In this document: one piece after another, positions 21,052 through 29,854 of the stretch
How positions within the stretch are numbered: position 1 is the first letter of the stretch
Layout: each line of letters opens with the position of its first letter
Source of the DNA: Thiomicrorhabdus chilensis DSM 12352
GTDB taxonomy: Bacteria; Pseudomonadota; Gammaproteobacteria; Thiomicrospirales; Thiomicrospiraceae
NCBI RefSeq assembly: GCF_000483485.1
Contig: NZ_KI519609.1
Span: 1,579,460-1,643,459 of the forward strand
Direction: 5' to 3'
DNA: 64,000 bases
The notes under the pieces: model-generated
What the model was told of the DNA's origin: nothing
Seen by the model: the letters and a program-made list of their open reading frames with translations, nothing else
The model's database searches: none
Translations under genes and position numbers: made by a program

Positions 21052-21333
21052 TCAAGCTTTGGGCTGGCGGCGTTCATCCTCGACTTGCTGGCGTCTGCGC
21101 TCACGAGGATCAACCTTCAATGGGCGATAAACTTCGATACGATCGCCTTCACGCAATGGCGTATCCACCGGCATCAAACGCCCGAAGATTCCAACCTTGT
21201 CGATATTCAGATCCGGAAACTCTTCTAACAGTTTCGACGTCTTCAAAGCCTGCTCAATAGTGCAGCCCTCTTCTACTTCTTGCTCAAACAAAAACTGCTC
21301 ATCCGGCAATGCATAAGCGACTTCAATGCGCAT
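21052..21333 (-). CDS. rnfH: RnfH-family ubiquitin-like protein (UPF0125)
   Basis: Small beta-grasp protein of unknown biochemical role. The 93-residue protein starts MRIEVAYALPDEQFLFEQEV, with the family stretches VGIFGRLMPVDTPLREGDRIEVYRPL (read in parts) and an Arg-rich tail. It follows ratA by about 45 bp, the conserved ratA-rnfH pair next to smpB. Confidence 0.93.
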   Translation of the reverse strand: MRIEVAYALPDEQFLFEQEVEEGCTIEQALKTSKLLEEFPDLNIDKVGIFGRLMPVDTPLREGDRIEVYRPLKVDPRERRRQQVEDERRQPKA

Positions 21334-21377
21334 AATGTCTCCCCATCCCTGACATATTCATACCCCTGTATTTTTAA

Positions 21378-21809
21378 TCACTTGTAGACCTGTTTGGCGC
21401 GTTCGCAAAAGGCGTCCACCAAGGTATTGGATATCTGCTCAAAAATGGGGCCAATCGCGGCATTCAACAAACCGCTGCTGACCTCGAATTCGACCTCAAA
21501 CTGGATTTTACAGGCATTCACATCCAGCACCTTAAACTCCCACTCACCGCGCAAGGCTTTAAAAGGCCCGTCAATCAAATGCATCTCGATACGCTCGCCG
21601 GGCACCAAATGATTGCGCGTCTCAAACGTCTGGCGAATCCCAGCTTTAGAGATGGTAACCTGGGCCTGCATCTCCAGCGGAGTTTGTGACAAGACTTGCG
21701 CCCCACCACACCAGGGTAAAAAATCCGGGTAAGAAGCCACGTCATTGACTAAATCATACACTTGCCGTGCAGAGTAAGGCAGCAAGGCGGTTCGGGTAAT
21801 TTTCTTCAT
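21378..21809 (-). CDS. ratA: RatA-type START-domain protein (coenzyme Q-binding / ribosome association)
   Basis: Polyketide-cyclase/START-like protein. E. coli RatA is described as blocking 70S formation, while mitochondrial Coq10 relatives bind quinone. The 143-residue protein starts MKKITRTALLPYSARQVYDLVNDV (read in parts) and has YPDFLPWCGG and GPFKALRGEWEF, all typical. Divergent from a putative periplasmic protein gene; rnfH follows. Confidence 0.92.
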   Translation of the reverse strand: MKKITRTALLPYSARQVYDLVNDVASYPDFLPWCGGAQVLSQTPLEMQAQVTISKAGIRQTFETRNHLVPGERIEMHLIDGPFKALRGEWEFKVLDVNACKIQFEVEFEVSSGLLNAAIGPIFEQISNTLVDAFCERAKQVYK

Positions 21810-22060
21810 AAACTCTCTGAGTATTCAATATTTGTGAAAAGGTACATCCATTTACACGTCACCAATCTGGCATTAACGCTTTTCAAAGCCGCCAAAAAAA
21901 CAGGCAGAGGCGATCATTCGAAACGTTTGACAAACGGACCGATACTATTCGTTGGCGAATTATACCAAAGCTCAAGCCCGGGCTTCAGCGGAGTCCGAGA
22001 AATCTCTTGAAAATGCGTTATAATCGAACTCCTGGTGTCATAAAAACGGAGTCCAAACCG

Positions 22061-22774
22061 ATGAAAAATCTGGCTAAAATCGGCTTAATGAGCCTGAGTT
22101 TTGCGGCAACCGCCGGCGACTATCAAGTGATCGAAAACCCACCTGCCAACGGGCTGGTCAAAGACAGTTTTGTGGTGACCTACAGCGCCAATGACTTCAC
22201 TGATAAGATTGATGAGGCCAAGATATTATTCATTCCGGAGAACTTCCGTACCCAGCCGGCTTTCCTGCTTCGCTGCCGCCCTTACTACACCAATTTTAGT
22301 GTGCAATTTCTGGAGACCGAAAAAAACCTCCAGGATTCGGACGGCACTCTCACCAACGAAGCCGCCTCCTTTGCCAAACACGGCTATATCTACAATGCCG
22401 ATCATGACCTGACAATTAGTGTCGGTGATCAAGACGAAAGCATGGATATTCTGGTGGGCGGCCAGAACAAGCATCTGACCCAGCTGTTTAAAACCGACCT
22501 CCCTAAACCAGCAGGCCTGTTAGGCATGAGTTTCTACTTTACCTTTAACTATAAAGAGATGCCCAGCTTTCGTAACGCTAAAAACAATTCCGACACCCGC
22601 GATGCCTACCGCCTGCTGAAAACCGCCGTACAAAATCAACAACCGCTTATTCTGGAACTGGATGGCCGCAATGCACCGGACCGCCGTTTTACACTGGATA
22701 GCAAACGCCTGAATCAAGCCGTGCCACCGGAAGTGATTGAATTCTGCCTGACCGGCCGCGAGTTGATCGACTGA
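22061..22774 (+). CDS. Hypothetical exported protein
   Basis: The 237-residue protein has a short signal peptide (MKNLAKIGLMSLSFAATAG) and then a soluble domain with few hydrophobic stretches. I do not recognise the family. The frame is open upstream, but this ATG is preceded by GGAG at 9 nt and begins the signal peptide. It lies between ratA and smpB, with a CAGGCCTG octamer inside at 22512. Its base composition fits the core chromosome. Confidence 0.75.
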   Translation: MKNLAKIGLMSLSFAATAGDYQVIENPPANGLVKDSFVVTYSANDFTDKIDEAKILFIPENFRTQPAFLLRCRPYYTNFSVQFLETEKNLQDSDGTLTNEAASFAKHGYIYNADHDLTISVGDQDESMDILVGGQNKHLTQLFKTDLPKPAGLLGMSFYFTFNYKEMPSFRNAKNNSDTRDAYRLLKTAVQNQQPLILELDGRNAPDRRFTLDSKRLNQAVPPEVIEFCLTGRELID

Positions 22775-22843
22775 AGAAATGATTCCACTTGAAAACCACG
22801 CATTCATCCTTATGATTCCAGCATTAATCGCCGACCACACACA

Positions 22844-22873
22844 TTGGTGAAGTCCGGCGAGGCTGGTATAATG
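22844..22873 (+). promoter_or_regulatory. smpB promoter
   Basis: TTGGTG, an 18-bp spacer and a perfect TATAAT end 40 bp before the smpB ATG. Confidence 0.6.
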
Positions 22874-22913
22874 GCTCACTTATTTACGATCAGACCACGG
22901 TATTGCATTTCCA

Positions 22914-23399
22914 ATGGCGAAAAAAACAGCAAAGAAAAAGGACGCCTCGCGTCAGATTGCGCAGAACAAAAAAGCGCGCCATGACTATTTCATTGAAGAG
23001 ACCTTCGAAGCCGGGCTCTCTTTGGAAGGCTGGGAGATCAAAAGCATTCGCGCCGGAAAGGTCAACATCAAGGAAAGCTATGTGTTACTTAAAAACAACG
23101 AAGCTTACCTGTTTGGCGCTCAGATCACGCCACTGATTACCGCCTCCAGTCACAGCGTGCACGACCCGCTTCGCCTACGCAAGTTATTGATGCACCGTCG
23201 TGAACTCGACCGTCTGATGGGACAGGTTGACCGCGGTGGTTATACGGTCGTGCCGCTGGACATGCACTGGAGCAAAAACGGCAAGGTCAAATGTGAAATC
23301 GGATTGGCTAAAGGTAAGAAACTGCACGATAAACGCGCCACGGAAAAAGAGCGCGAATGGAACCGCGACAAGCAAAGAATCATGAAAATGACACGCTGA
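22914..23399 (+). CDS. smpB: SsrA-binding protein SmpB
   Basis: Binds tmRNA and loads it into stalled ribosomes for trans-translation. The 161-residue protein starts [20 protein letters not shown], has the family motifs [19 protein letters not shown] and GKKLHDKR, and ends with the basic tail that enters the mRNA channel. It directly precedes the tmRNA gene, as in many gammaproteobacteria. Confidence 0.98.
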   Translation: MAKKTAKKKDASRQIAQNKKARHDYFIEETFEAGLSLEGWEIKSIRAGKVNIKESYVLLKNNEAYLFGAQITPLITASSHSVHDPLRLRKLLMHRRELDRLMGQVDRGGYTVVPLDMHWSKNGKVKCEIGLAKGKKLHDKRATEKEREWNRDKQRIMKMTR

Positions 23400-23629
23400 A
23401 ACTTGAAAACCGCACCATCAAACCCTATATAATACCCGAACCGGCAAAAAGGCCTTTAACAAAGCCCTTAGCCGATTCACGTTCTTTTACAATTAGGAAA
23501 CCTAAAACAGGTTTCTCTTTTTCAGAACCGCCTGGCGAAAATTGGCTGATCAAAACATCAACCCATCTGCTGACAAATCAGCAGGCCTGCCGATTCTGAA
23601 TAACGTCAACTTTGACGATTCCCAATTAA

Positions 23630-23986
23630 GGGGATGTACTGGTTTCGACGGGGAGACTGAAGTTTAAGATGCATGTCGTGCCTGAGCAATGCACGTAAAT
23701 CTTAGTTCAAACAGTTATAGTTGCAAACGACGATAACTACGCTCTAGCGGCTTAATTCCCGCTGGTGCAGCGCGGGCCCGTTGCCTATGGCCCCTGCCGC
23801 TGTATCGACTTACATAGGATCGTGTCAAGTACGTGTTTGGGTGCTTGATGCTAAACTTAACAAACTCGCTTTGTGTGATCCCTGCTGGTCGGGCAGCATT
23901 GAAGTTAAATCAATAGACCAAATAAACATGTAGAGTTTTAAATGGATGCTTTCCGGACGGCGGTTCGATTCCGCCCATCTCCACCA
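23630..23986 (+). ncRNA. ssrA: tmRNA (ssrA)
   Basis: The 5' end GGGGATGTACTGGTTTCGACGG and 3' end TCCACCA pair as a tRNA-like acceptor stem (GGGGATG with CATCTCC), and the T-arm GGTTCGATTCC is present. The tag reading frame at 23723-23755 encodes ANDDNYALAA followed by TAA, one residue from the common gammaproteobacterial tag ANDENYALAA. The CCA is encoded. About 357 nt, the usual size. Confidence 0.97.
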
Positions 23987-23996
23987 AATTTCAGGC

Positions 23997-24025
23997 CAGA
24001 CGCCACATAAACCATGTGGCGTCTG
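23997..24025 (+). terminator. Terminator-like hairpin after tmRNA
   Basis: A perfect 12-bp stem (CAGACGCCACAT with ATGTGGCGTCTG) with a 5-nt loop begins 11 bp past the tmRNA end. There is no strong T run. Confidence 0.65.
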
Positions 24026-24279
24026 ATCATTCCAAACACCTTTCCATACAATCAGTTACAAACGCTGAAGACTCAGCCACACAAGCCCCACTCTCATTTC
24101 ACCCCCACTCTTCTGACAGAGACATTTTTAACGTTTAATCAAAACCCAACGATTGACCTTACAGCCACCTCACGTGCACTTTGCTCTCTTCGCCCGCTTT
24201 ATAAACACCCAACCACCCCAGCTCACTCAATTTATTTATGGTGAATGATAAATAAATTCACTATCTCGGCTCATTACGT
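24026..24279. other. Intergenic stretch between tmRNA and the hemP promoter
   Basis: AT-rich, with no gene that has a ribosome site and no conserved motif that I can recognise. The frames open here have the look of chance ORFs. Confidence 0.5.
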
Positions 24280-24320
24280 TTGACCCTTAATATGTAATTG
24301 TGTATTATTCTCATTCGTAA
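24280..24320 (+). promoter_or_regulatory. hemP promoter with overlapping Fur-like box
   Basis: TTGACC (24280), a 17-bp spacer and TATTAT (24303) form a strong promoter. Overlapping the -10, the minus strand reads AATGAGAATAATACACA, close to the GATAATGATAATCATTATC family of Fur boxes. Fur with iron would cover the -10. The match is imperfect, so the Fur assignment rests on motif plus context. Confidence 0.6.
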
Positions 24321-24365
24321 TTAGATTAACGCTTTAAATTTCTTTAGCTAACCGCATGAGGTTTT

Positions 24366-24521
24366 ATGAAAACAACAAAGCCAGATTCCACGCCCGAGAC
24401 GGTTAAAGTGATCGACAGCCGCGAATTGCTTGGTGAGCACAACCAAATACAAATACAGCACGGCCAATCACTCTACCAATTGCGCATCACACGTGAAAAT
24501 AAACTGATTTTGACTAAATAA
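24366..24521 (+). CDS. hemP: HemP-family small iron/haem-uptake protein
   Basis: A 51-residue protein with the HemP signature: SRELLGEHNQIQIQHG, then YQLRITRENKLILTK at the C-terminus. HemP proteins are Fur-controlled; in some bacteria they activate haem-receptor genes. It lies 145 bp before a TonB-dependent receptor and behind a Fur-like promoter. The purine-rich ribosome site is weak (ATGAGG, 6 nt away). Confidence 0.85.
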   Translation: MKTTKPDSTPETVKVIDSRELLGEHNQIQIQHGQSLYQLRITRENKLILTK

Positions 24522-24666
24522 ATCTAAAAGCGAAAACTGAAAAGCGAAAAGCACTTTTACTCTCCTAAAGTCACTGATAGTCGCTTTTAACTTCTAACTC
24601 AGCCAGCCATCCCAATCAAAGGGCCAGCCAGCCAAGTGTGTATTCAATTAAAAAAAGGAAAACACC

Positions 24667-26724
24667 ATGGCACATCCGAACTTTGCCCTTAAAACACTAG
24701 TGATCAGTCTCAGCGCAGTCATCAGCGGACAGGCGATGGCTCAAAACCAAGACACGCCACAAAAAACCAAAATACCGCGCATTGATGTGGTTGGCAGCGA
24801 TTCCAGCAGCATTTCCAAACAACCCGGTTCCGTCTCAATCGTCACAGAAGAACAGTTGCAACTCCTGCAACCCTTATCAACCGAAGATGCGTTGCGAAAA
24901 GTGCCCGGAATCAATATTAAAGGCGAAGAGGAAACTGCCGTGGTTGCCAATATTGGGTTGCGGGGTTTGAGTTCGGCCGAACAAAAAACTTTGATTCTGG
25001 AAGACGGTGTCCCGGTGGCTCCCGGCCTATTCATTGGTAACGGCCGTTATTACAACCCGCGCATTCAGCACATTGGAAGCATTGAGGTGCTTAAAGGTGC
25101 CGCCTCCCTTCGTTATGGGCCTTCGACCATCGGCGGCGTCATCAATTACCAGTCCAAAACCCCACAAGACGGTGTGACCATTTCAGGACGCGCAGGATCA
25201 TTCGGTCTCAGGGAGGCGACGCTTGAAGCAGGAGGCAGCTCTCCTTCCGGGGACGCTCAGGCAGGCTTAATCTATACCAAAGCAGAAAGCGACGGATTTC
25301 AGAATAAAGACTATAAAATGGACGATTTGATGGTCAAGGCCGGGATGGAAATTGGCAACAACCAGTGGGTTGGCATCAAATTCAGCCACTATGAGAATCA
25401 GGCCAATATTTCCTACCGCGGGCTTTTCCTGGAAGATTATCAGGATCGAAAAACCTACAATCCGGCCCCGGATGATTACTTTTTGACCGAACGCGATGCG
25501 TTTGATATCAACCACGAATGGGACATCAATGACAGCACCACTTTGAAAACCGTGCTTTATTGGAGCGAAGTCAGCCGAGACTACTGGCGTTACAGTGTGG
25601 ACAGTGCCGCATCCGCACAAGCCGGTCGCTGGGTATACACCGACGACCTGACCGGAAACAACCGATCCTTTGAACGCATCGGACTGGATTCGCGCCTGAG
25701 CTTTGTCCATAACACCTTCGACATTCAAAACGAAGCTGAAATCGGTTTACGGCTGTTACACGAACAATCCAATGACACCCGTATTCGCGCCACGCGGGAC
25801 CAAGACCGCACGGGCATCAACGATCGTCACCGACAAGACTCGGCCGATAGTCTGGCCGTGTTTGCCGAAAACCGTTTTATTGTCAACGAACGCTTAACGG
25901 TCACGCCCGGATTGCGAATCGAAACCTACGAGCAGACCCGTAAGGTGCTTACCGACAATAATGCCGAAGAATCCACTTCCAATACTGAAGTGCTTCCCGG
26001 CATTGGCGCAACCTATCAAATTTCACCCGAGGCGCAGATGTTTGCCGGTATTTACAAAGCCTTTTCTCCCGCTGAAAACGGCGTCGCACTGGATGGCCTG
26101 ACCAATCAGGACTTGGAGGCGGAGCGTTCCGTCAATATGGAGATTGGTGTTCGAGGCCGCAACAAACGCCTAAGCTATGAAGCCGCCGCCTTTCAAATGG
26201 ATTTTTCCAACCAAGTCGTAGATGGCAATAGCGATCCGAACCTTTCCAAATCCAACGGTGGCAAAACTCTTCATCAGGGAATGGAAGCCGCTGTCGGTTA
26301 CGATTTGGGCGGAGGATTTACCTTGGATACCAACCTAACCTACATTCCAACTTCTGAGTTTGTAGGCGGTGAATACGACGGCAACCGCATCAGTTACTCT
26401 CCCGAGTGGCTCGCGAATATGGAATTGGGCTATCGCCACGGTGATTTGAAAACCGCCCTCTCGATACATCACACTGGTTCACAGTTTGGCGACAGCGCCA
26501 ACACCGAAGCGATCCCCGCCGATGCCTCCGGCGGAATCTGGGGCGGGAAACTGGACGCTTACACCACTTTTGATGTGCATGCACACTATCAATTTAACAA
26601 ACAACTTGCGGTGTTCGGTTCGGTCAAGAATCTAACGGATGAACGCTACATCGCCGGCCTAAGGCAGGGTATTTATGCCGGACCATCACGCAGCTTTGAA
26701 CTGGGCGCAAGCTATCAATTTTAA
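24667..26724 (+). CDS. TonB-dependent outer membrane receptor, siderophore/ferric-citrate (FecA-like) type
   Basis: Outer-membrane gated channel for an iron complex. The 685-residue protein has a signal peptide ending SGQAMA, a plug domain (about 40-160, with EDALRKVPGINIKG and GLRGLSSAEQKTLILEDGVPV, read in parts) and a 22-strand barrel ending in the C-terminal LGASYQF, with a final Phe. AAAAAGGAAAA precedes the ATG. Operon with hemP and the Fur-like promoter fit iron uptake. I cannot tell the substrate; no TonB/ExbBD genes are nearby. Confidence 0.9.
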   Translation: MAHPNFALKTLVISLSAVISGQAMAQNQDTPQKTKIPRIDVVGSDSSSISKQPGSVSIVTEEQLQLLQPLSTEDALRKVPGINIKGEEETAVVANIGLRGLSSAEQKTLILEDGVPVAPGLFIGNGRYYNPRIQHIGSIEVLKGAASLRYGPSTIGGVINYQSKTPQDGVTISGRAGSFGLREATLEAGGSSPSGDAQAGLIYTKAESDGFQNKDYKMDDLMVKAGMEIGNNQWVGIKFSHYENQANISYRGLFLEDYQDRKTYNPAPDDYFLTERDAFDINHEWDINDSTTLKTVLYWSEVSRDYWRYSVDSAASAQAGRWVYTDDLTGNNRSFERIGLDSRLSFVHNTFDIQNEAEIGLRLLHEQSNDTRIRATRDQDRTGINDRHRQDSADSLAVFAENRFIVNERLTVTPGLRIETYEQTRKVLTDNNAEESTSNTEVLPGIGATYQISPEAQMFAGIYKAFSPAENGVALDGLTNQDLEAERSVNMEIGVRGRNKRLSYEAAAFQMDFSNQVVDGNSDPNLSKSNGGKTLHQGMEAAVGYDLGGGFTLDTNLTYIPTSEFVGGEYDGNRISYSPEWLANMELGYRHGDLKTALSIHHTGSQFGDSANTEAIPADASGGIWGGKLDAYTTFDVHAHYQFNKQLAVFGSVKNLTDERYIAGLRQGIYAGPSRSFELGASYQF

Positions 26725-26740
26725 CAACGTCTAAACTTCA

Positions 26741-26785
26741 CCCGGGATAACCAACTCATTTTGAGGCTTACCACCTTATCCCGGG
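26741..26785 (+). terminator. Hairpin after the receptor gene
   Basis: CCCGGGATAA pairs perfectly with TTATCCCGGG across a 25-nt loop, 16 bp past the receptor stop. There is no T run, so its role as a terminator is likely but not certain. A CAGGCCTG motif follows at 26804. Confidence 0.5.
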
Positions 26786-26895
26786 GCACCTTGCCTTTCC
26801 TGACAGGCCTGCTCATTTTCAGGTCCGCTCACTCAATCCAATCAACTGTCTAAAAAAACTGCTCCAAACCGATGCATTTACGCTTATTTTTTTAT

Positions 26896-26925
26896 TTGAC
26901 ACAAGCTATACAATAAATATACAAT
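26896..26925 (+). promoter_or_regulatory. Promoter overlapped by CarH/LitR-like 11-bp direct repeats
   Basis: TTGACA and TACAAT form a promoter with an 18-bp spacer. Overlapping it, TTGACA-N5-TATACA-N5-TATACA repeats at exact 11-bp steps. The same arrangement occurs before the photolyase operon at 29827-29854, where 18 of 24 aligned bases are identical. CarH of Thermus is known to bind 11-bp direct repeats of nTnTACAn. The repeats are seen; the regulator is inferred, and no litR/carH gene lies in the window. Confidence 0.6.
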
Positions 26926-26931
26926 TTACCT

Positions 26932-27062
26932 GAACAAAACGCTCAGGATGTTCAAAGTGCATAAGGTCAAGCCTTACACTCTTGACTGGAATTTGGTTTA
27001 CAGCCAACATTCACACTCCTTCAAACTCTCTTTACTCCCCCTGAAGAGAGTTTGCTTTTTAT
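26932..27062 (+). ncRNA. Candidate small RNA (about 130 nt)
   Basis: Between the promoter at 26896-26925 and a strong intrinsic terminator (CAAACTCTC / GAGAGTTTG, then CTTTTT, 27022-27060) lies a unit of about 130 nt. It has a second small stem (GTCAAG / CTTGAC near 26970-26990). The only ORF starts at 26948 and runs through the terminator hairpin, with no proper ribosome site, so I favour a non-coding RNA. If the operator call is right it would be light-controlled. Confidence 0.5.
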
Positions 27063-27149
27063 CCCAAGGTTCCACTCATGCATGCTGAATCTAACTCATT
27101 TAGAACTCATGATTTAAGCCCAGCCCGGCTGTCTATTTTTGTGCGTCAC

Positions 27150-28724
27150 TTAGACCTTTTGGATATTCTCAAACAGCCATTCTGCCCGCTTACGAATTGC
27201 GGCCTGTTGCTGCTCCGGTTTATTACGCCAATTGACCGCTTGCATTCCTAAACGCGGATGCCCTTGCAACCTCTCAAAATGACGGTCCACAAAATGCCAA
27301 TAAAAAGTGGTAAATGGGCAGGCCTGCTCGGTTTCGGCCTGCTTGGGGTGATAGACACACCCTTGGCAGTAATTGGACATTCGATCGATATAAGCACCAC
27401 TGGCAATATAGGGTTTTGACCCCACTATCCCACCGTCGGCAAATTGGCTCATCCCCAGGGTATTGGGCACCTCCACCCAAGATACCGCATCCACATACAT
27501 GGCCAAGTACCAAGCCTCAACCTCTGAAGGGCGCACCCCATATAACAAACTGAACAGGCCTGTCACCATCAACCGTTGGATGTGATGTCCATAGCCGTAT
27601 TCAAGTACCTGGCCTATGGACTCCTTCATACAACGCATCCGCGTTTTGCCGGTCCAATAGAAATCCGGCAAGTTGCGGTCGGCTTGCAAGGCATTCATCT
27701 CGGACCATTGGTCGCGATACCGCCAATAAAGTCCGCGAACATATTCACGCCAGCCTAGTATTTGACGCACAAACCCTTCAATGCTATTCAATGCAACCTC
27801 ACCCTGATCATAAACCTCAATGGCAGACTCAATCACCTCACGGGGGTTTAATAGTTTAAGGTTCAATGCCGTCGAAAGGCGCGAATGAAACAACCATGGC
27901 TCGCCAATCCACATGGCATCCTGATAGTCTCCGAAGGACTTTAAACGGTGACGAATAAAATCCTGAAAAACGGCTTTGGCCTGCTCAGATGTGACCGGCC
28001 ATACCAAAGTTTCAGTTTCGGCGGCCAAACCGGGAAGGTGCTCTGCCAAGTCCTGGCGAACCTGGCGAGTGACAGCATCCATCGGCAAATCAATAGGCGT
28101 CTGGAGATCAACCGGCCCCTGCTTCGAAAAACTCTGACGATTGGCCTGATCGTAATTCCATTTTCCGCCAATAGGCCGCCCCTCTGAATCCATCAACCAG
28201 CCGGTGCGTTTACGCAAAAAACGATACCAATACTCCATTCTTGGCTGCTTCTTGTTTTTGATCCAAGTCGAAAATTCACCCGGCAAACTGATGAAATGCC
28301 GATCTTCCATCCACTCTAACGGCAACTGACGTGTTTCGCAGAACTTGGAGATTGCCTGATGAACCCGCCAATCTCCCGGCAAAACCGCTTTGATTCCCCG
28401 AAACGAATAGGTTTTAAGATCCTCATCCAGAGCCGATTCAAATGAAGCGTGTTTTTCCTGAATTGAGTGGTACAGCACGCTCCTGCCAAGCTGAATACAG
28501 TCCTCTGCGAAATGCCGCATCGCTGAGAAAAACAGCCAAGTGCGTTGCATCGAAGACACAACGTCTATTGACTCATGCCTGACTTCAGCCATCCACACAC
28601 AATCCTGCTGCACATCGAAATTTTGCCACAAGGCGCTGTCTTGATTGAGCTGGTCGCCGAACACCAAACACAGATAACGCCACTTTTTCTGATCACACTT
28701 TTTAGACACTTGTTCCACTTTCAT
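27150..28724 (-). CDS. Cryptochrome/photolyase-related flavoprotein with iron-sulfur cluster (FeS-BCP, PhrB type)
   Basis: Probably a light-driven DNA repair enzyme of the prokaryotic (6-4) photolyase family. The 524-residue protein starts with LCLVFGDQLNQDSALW, the related-photolyase N-domain. The C-terminal half shows WREYVRGLYWRY, the histidine pair GYGHHIQRLMVTG, and a cysteine set that fits a 4Fe-4S cluster: Cys in RMRCMKES, CQGC in SNYCQGCVYHPK and Cys in QACPF. It overlaps the preceding gene by one base (TGATG), so it is the last gene of a three-gene operon. Substrate is inferred from family. Confidence 0.9.
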   Translation of the reverse strand: MKVEQVSKKCDQKKWRYLCLVFGDQLNQDSALWQNFDVQQDCVWMAEVRHESIDVVSSMQRTWLFFSAMRHFAEDCIQLGRSVLYHSIQEKHASFESALDEDLKTYSFRGIKAVLPGDWRVHQAISKFCETRQLPLEWMEDRHFISLPGEFSTWIKNKKQPRMEYWYRFLRKRTGWLMDSEGRPIGGKWNYDQANRQSFSKQGPVDLQTPIDLPMDAVTRQVRQDLAEHLPGLAAETETLVWPVTSEQAKAVFQDFIRHRLKSFGDYQDAMWIGEPWLFHSRLSTALNLKLLNPREVIESAIEVYDQGEVALNSIEGFVRQILGWREYVRGLYWRYRDQWSEMNALQADRNLPDFYWTGKTRMRCMKESIGQVLEYGYGHHIQRLMVTGLFSLLYGVRPSEVEAWYLAMYVDAVSWVEVPNTLGMSQFADGGIVGSKPYIASGAYIDRMSNYCQGCVYHPKQAETEQACPFTTFYWHFVDRHFERLQGHPRLGMQAVNWRNKPEQQQAAIRKRAEWLFENIQKV

Positions 28725-29245
28725 CAGCTCTGCGAATAAAACCCAAAACTGCGGACGCAGACCTGAGCTTCAAATTCCCGGCCAATCGCCACAACGCCGA
28801 TTCGCTTCAACTTGGAGACATTTAAACGCACAAAGGTGCGATAGGACTGAAAGTCAGAGAAGGAAAACAACAGGCGCTGCCAGCCTGGTTCAGCCCGAAA
28901 ACCCGAACGAAAAGATTGCCAGGGCAGCCATAACTGACTGGTTCGCAAGTGCAGATTGTAACCCTCACCATTGCCGAACACATCCAAATAAAGACCGTCA
29001 AACTGCGAACCGTAAGCGGCCTGTTCCTCAGAAAAGTCCCAAGCCATCTGAATGAACCCGCCATTATTCGCCAGGCTCACATTGCCGCTAAGACACACAC
29101 ATTCGACCCCATCAACCGTGATTGGACCAATCAGACCGGATGACAAACCGCCCATCACCTGATCACCCACAAACCTCCACGGATGATCAGAGGCGGAGTC
29201 TCCGACTTTCGCTTGATCAAACAACTCATAAAAAACCTGGCTCAT
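28724..29245 (-). CDS. CIA30-family protein (NADH:ubiquinone oxidoreductase intermediate-associated 30-like)
   Basis: The 173-residue protein shows the CIA30/galactose-binding-like pattern: WRFVGDQVMGGLSSG, NNGGFIQMAW, GLYLDVFGNGEGYNLHLRT and IGVVAIGREFEAQV (read in parts). A GTG two codons upstream touches the GGAGGG ribosome site; this ATG is better spaced and overlaps the upstream stop as ATGA. The molecular role in bacteria is unknown. Such genes are often found beside FeS-photolyase genes in light-controlled clusters. Confidence 0.85.
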   Translation of the reverse strand: MSQVFYELFDQAKVGDSASDHPWRFVGDQVMGGLSSGLIGPITVDGVECVCLSGNVSLANNGGFIQMAWDFSEEQAAYGSQFDGLYLDVFGNGEGYNLHLRTSQLWLPWQSFRSGFRAEPGWQRLLFSFSDFQSYRTFVRLNVSKLKRIGVVAIGREFEAQVCVRSFGFYSQS

Positions 29246-29664
29246 GACCACCCTCCAATAAACAGACTCAACGCGGCCACCCAGCTTAAATCACGGCGCA
29301 GGCGCACGAAAAAAAACGGAAAGGTCTTCGCCATTGCACGTGTCTCGTAGAACCACAACAACAAGAAAGAGACACTGGCCAACCACAAGAAATTGAAATC
29401 CGGCCATTCGAAGGCCCCTAAGAGCCAACCCCAAGCCCATAACATGCTAACGACAGAGATCCATAACACCCCTATACGGGGCTCTTCATCGCGTGCCGAA
29501 ACCACAGAAGCACCCCATAAAACACCTCCCAGGAAACTGAAGATCATCGCCGCATAACTCAACAAAACCAACTGGGCATCCCATTCAAACAAAGCAACAT
29601 GACTCAATCCGGCCAAACCCAAAAATGGAATCAGTCCCGCATATCCTAAAATTTTATATAGCAC
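29242..29664 (-). CDS. DUF3429-family membrane protein
   Basis: The 140-residue protein is strongly hydrophobic with four or five membrane helices (about 7-26, 32-52, 65-83, 90-105, 123-138). The pattern GYAGLIPFLGLAGL with SYAAMIFSFLGGVLWG is typical of DUF3429. It starts with GTG, supported by GGGGAGAGG just upstream, and is the first gene of the DUF3429-CIA30-photolyase operon. Function unknown. Confidence 0.8.
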   Translation of the reverse strand: MLYKILGYAGLIPFLGLAGLSHVALFEWDAQLVLLSYAAMIFSFLGGVLWGASVVSARDEEPRIGVLWISVVSMLWAWGWLLGAFEWPDFNFLWLASVSFLLLWFYETRAMAKTFPFFFVRLRRDLSWVAALSLFIGGWS

Positions 29665-29826
29665 TCACCTCTCCCCTTTCCTTGGAAATTCAAAAATAGA
29701 ATTAAAAATCTAAACCTGTGCCTTACAGGCTTACAAACATAGACGGAAAAAAGGGAAAGTCTTAACGTCAAATGAACAGATAATGTGAAATCCATTACAT
29801 CCAACGTCTTTCTTTCTAAGCTCCTG

Positions 29827-29854
29827 TCTACACAACATATACATCTATTATACA
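29827..29854 (-). promoter_or_regulatory. Photolyase operon promoter with three 11-bp TnTACA direct repeats
   Basis: On the plus strand TCTACA (29827), TATACA (29838) and TATACA (29849) repeat at exact 11-bp steps, which is the CarH operator architecture (nTnTACAn). The minus strand has TATAAT at 29852-29847 reading toward the operon, with only a poor -35 (CTTTAC). A repressor bound here would cover the -10 region. The untranslated leader would be about 175 nt. Confidence 0.65.

Noticed and set aside
22007-22060. Longer N-terminus of the exported protein
   Set aside because: The added 18 residues would hide the signal peptide; the ATG at 22061 has GGAG at the right distance.
26948-27085. A 45-codon ORF in the candidate small RNA
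   Set aside because: It runs through the terminator hairpin, its AGG touches the ATG, and the sequence resembles no family.
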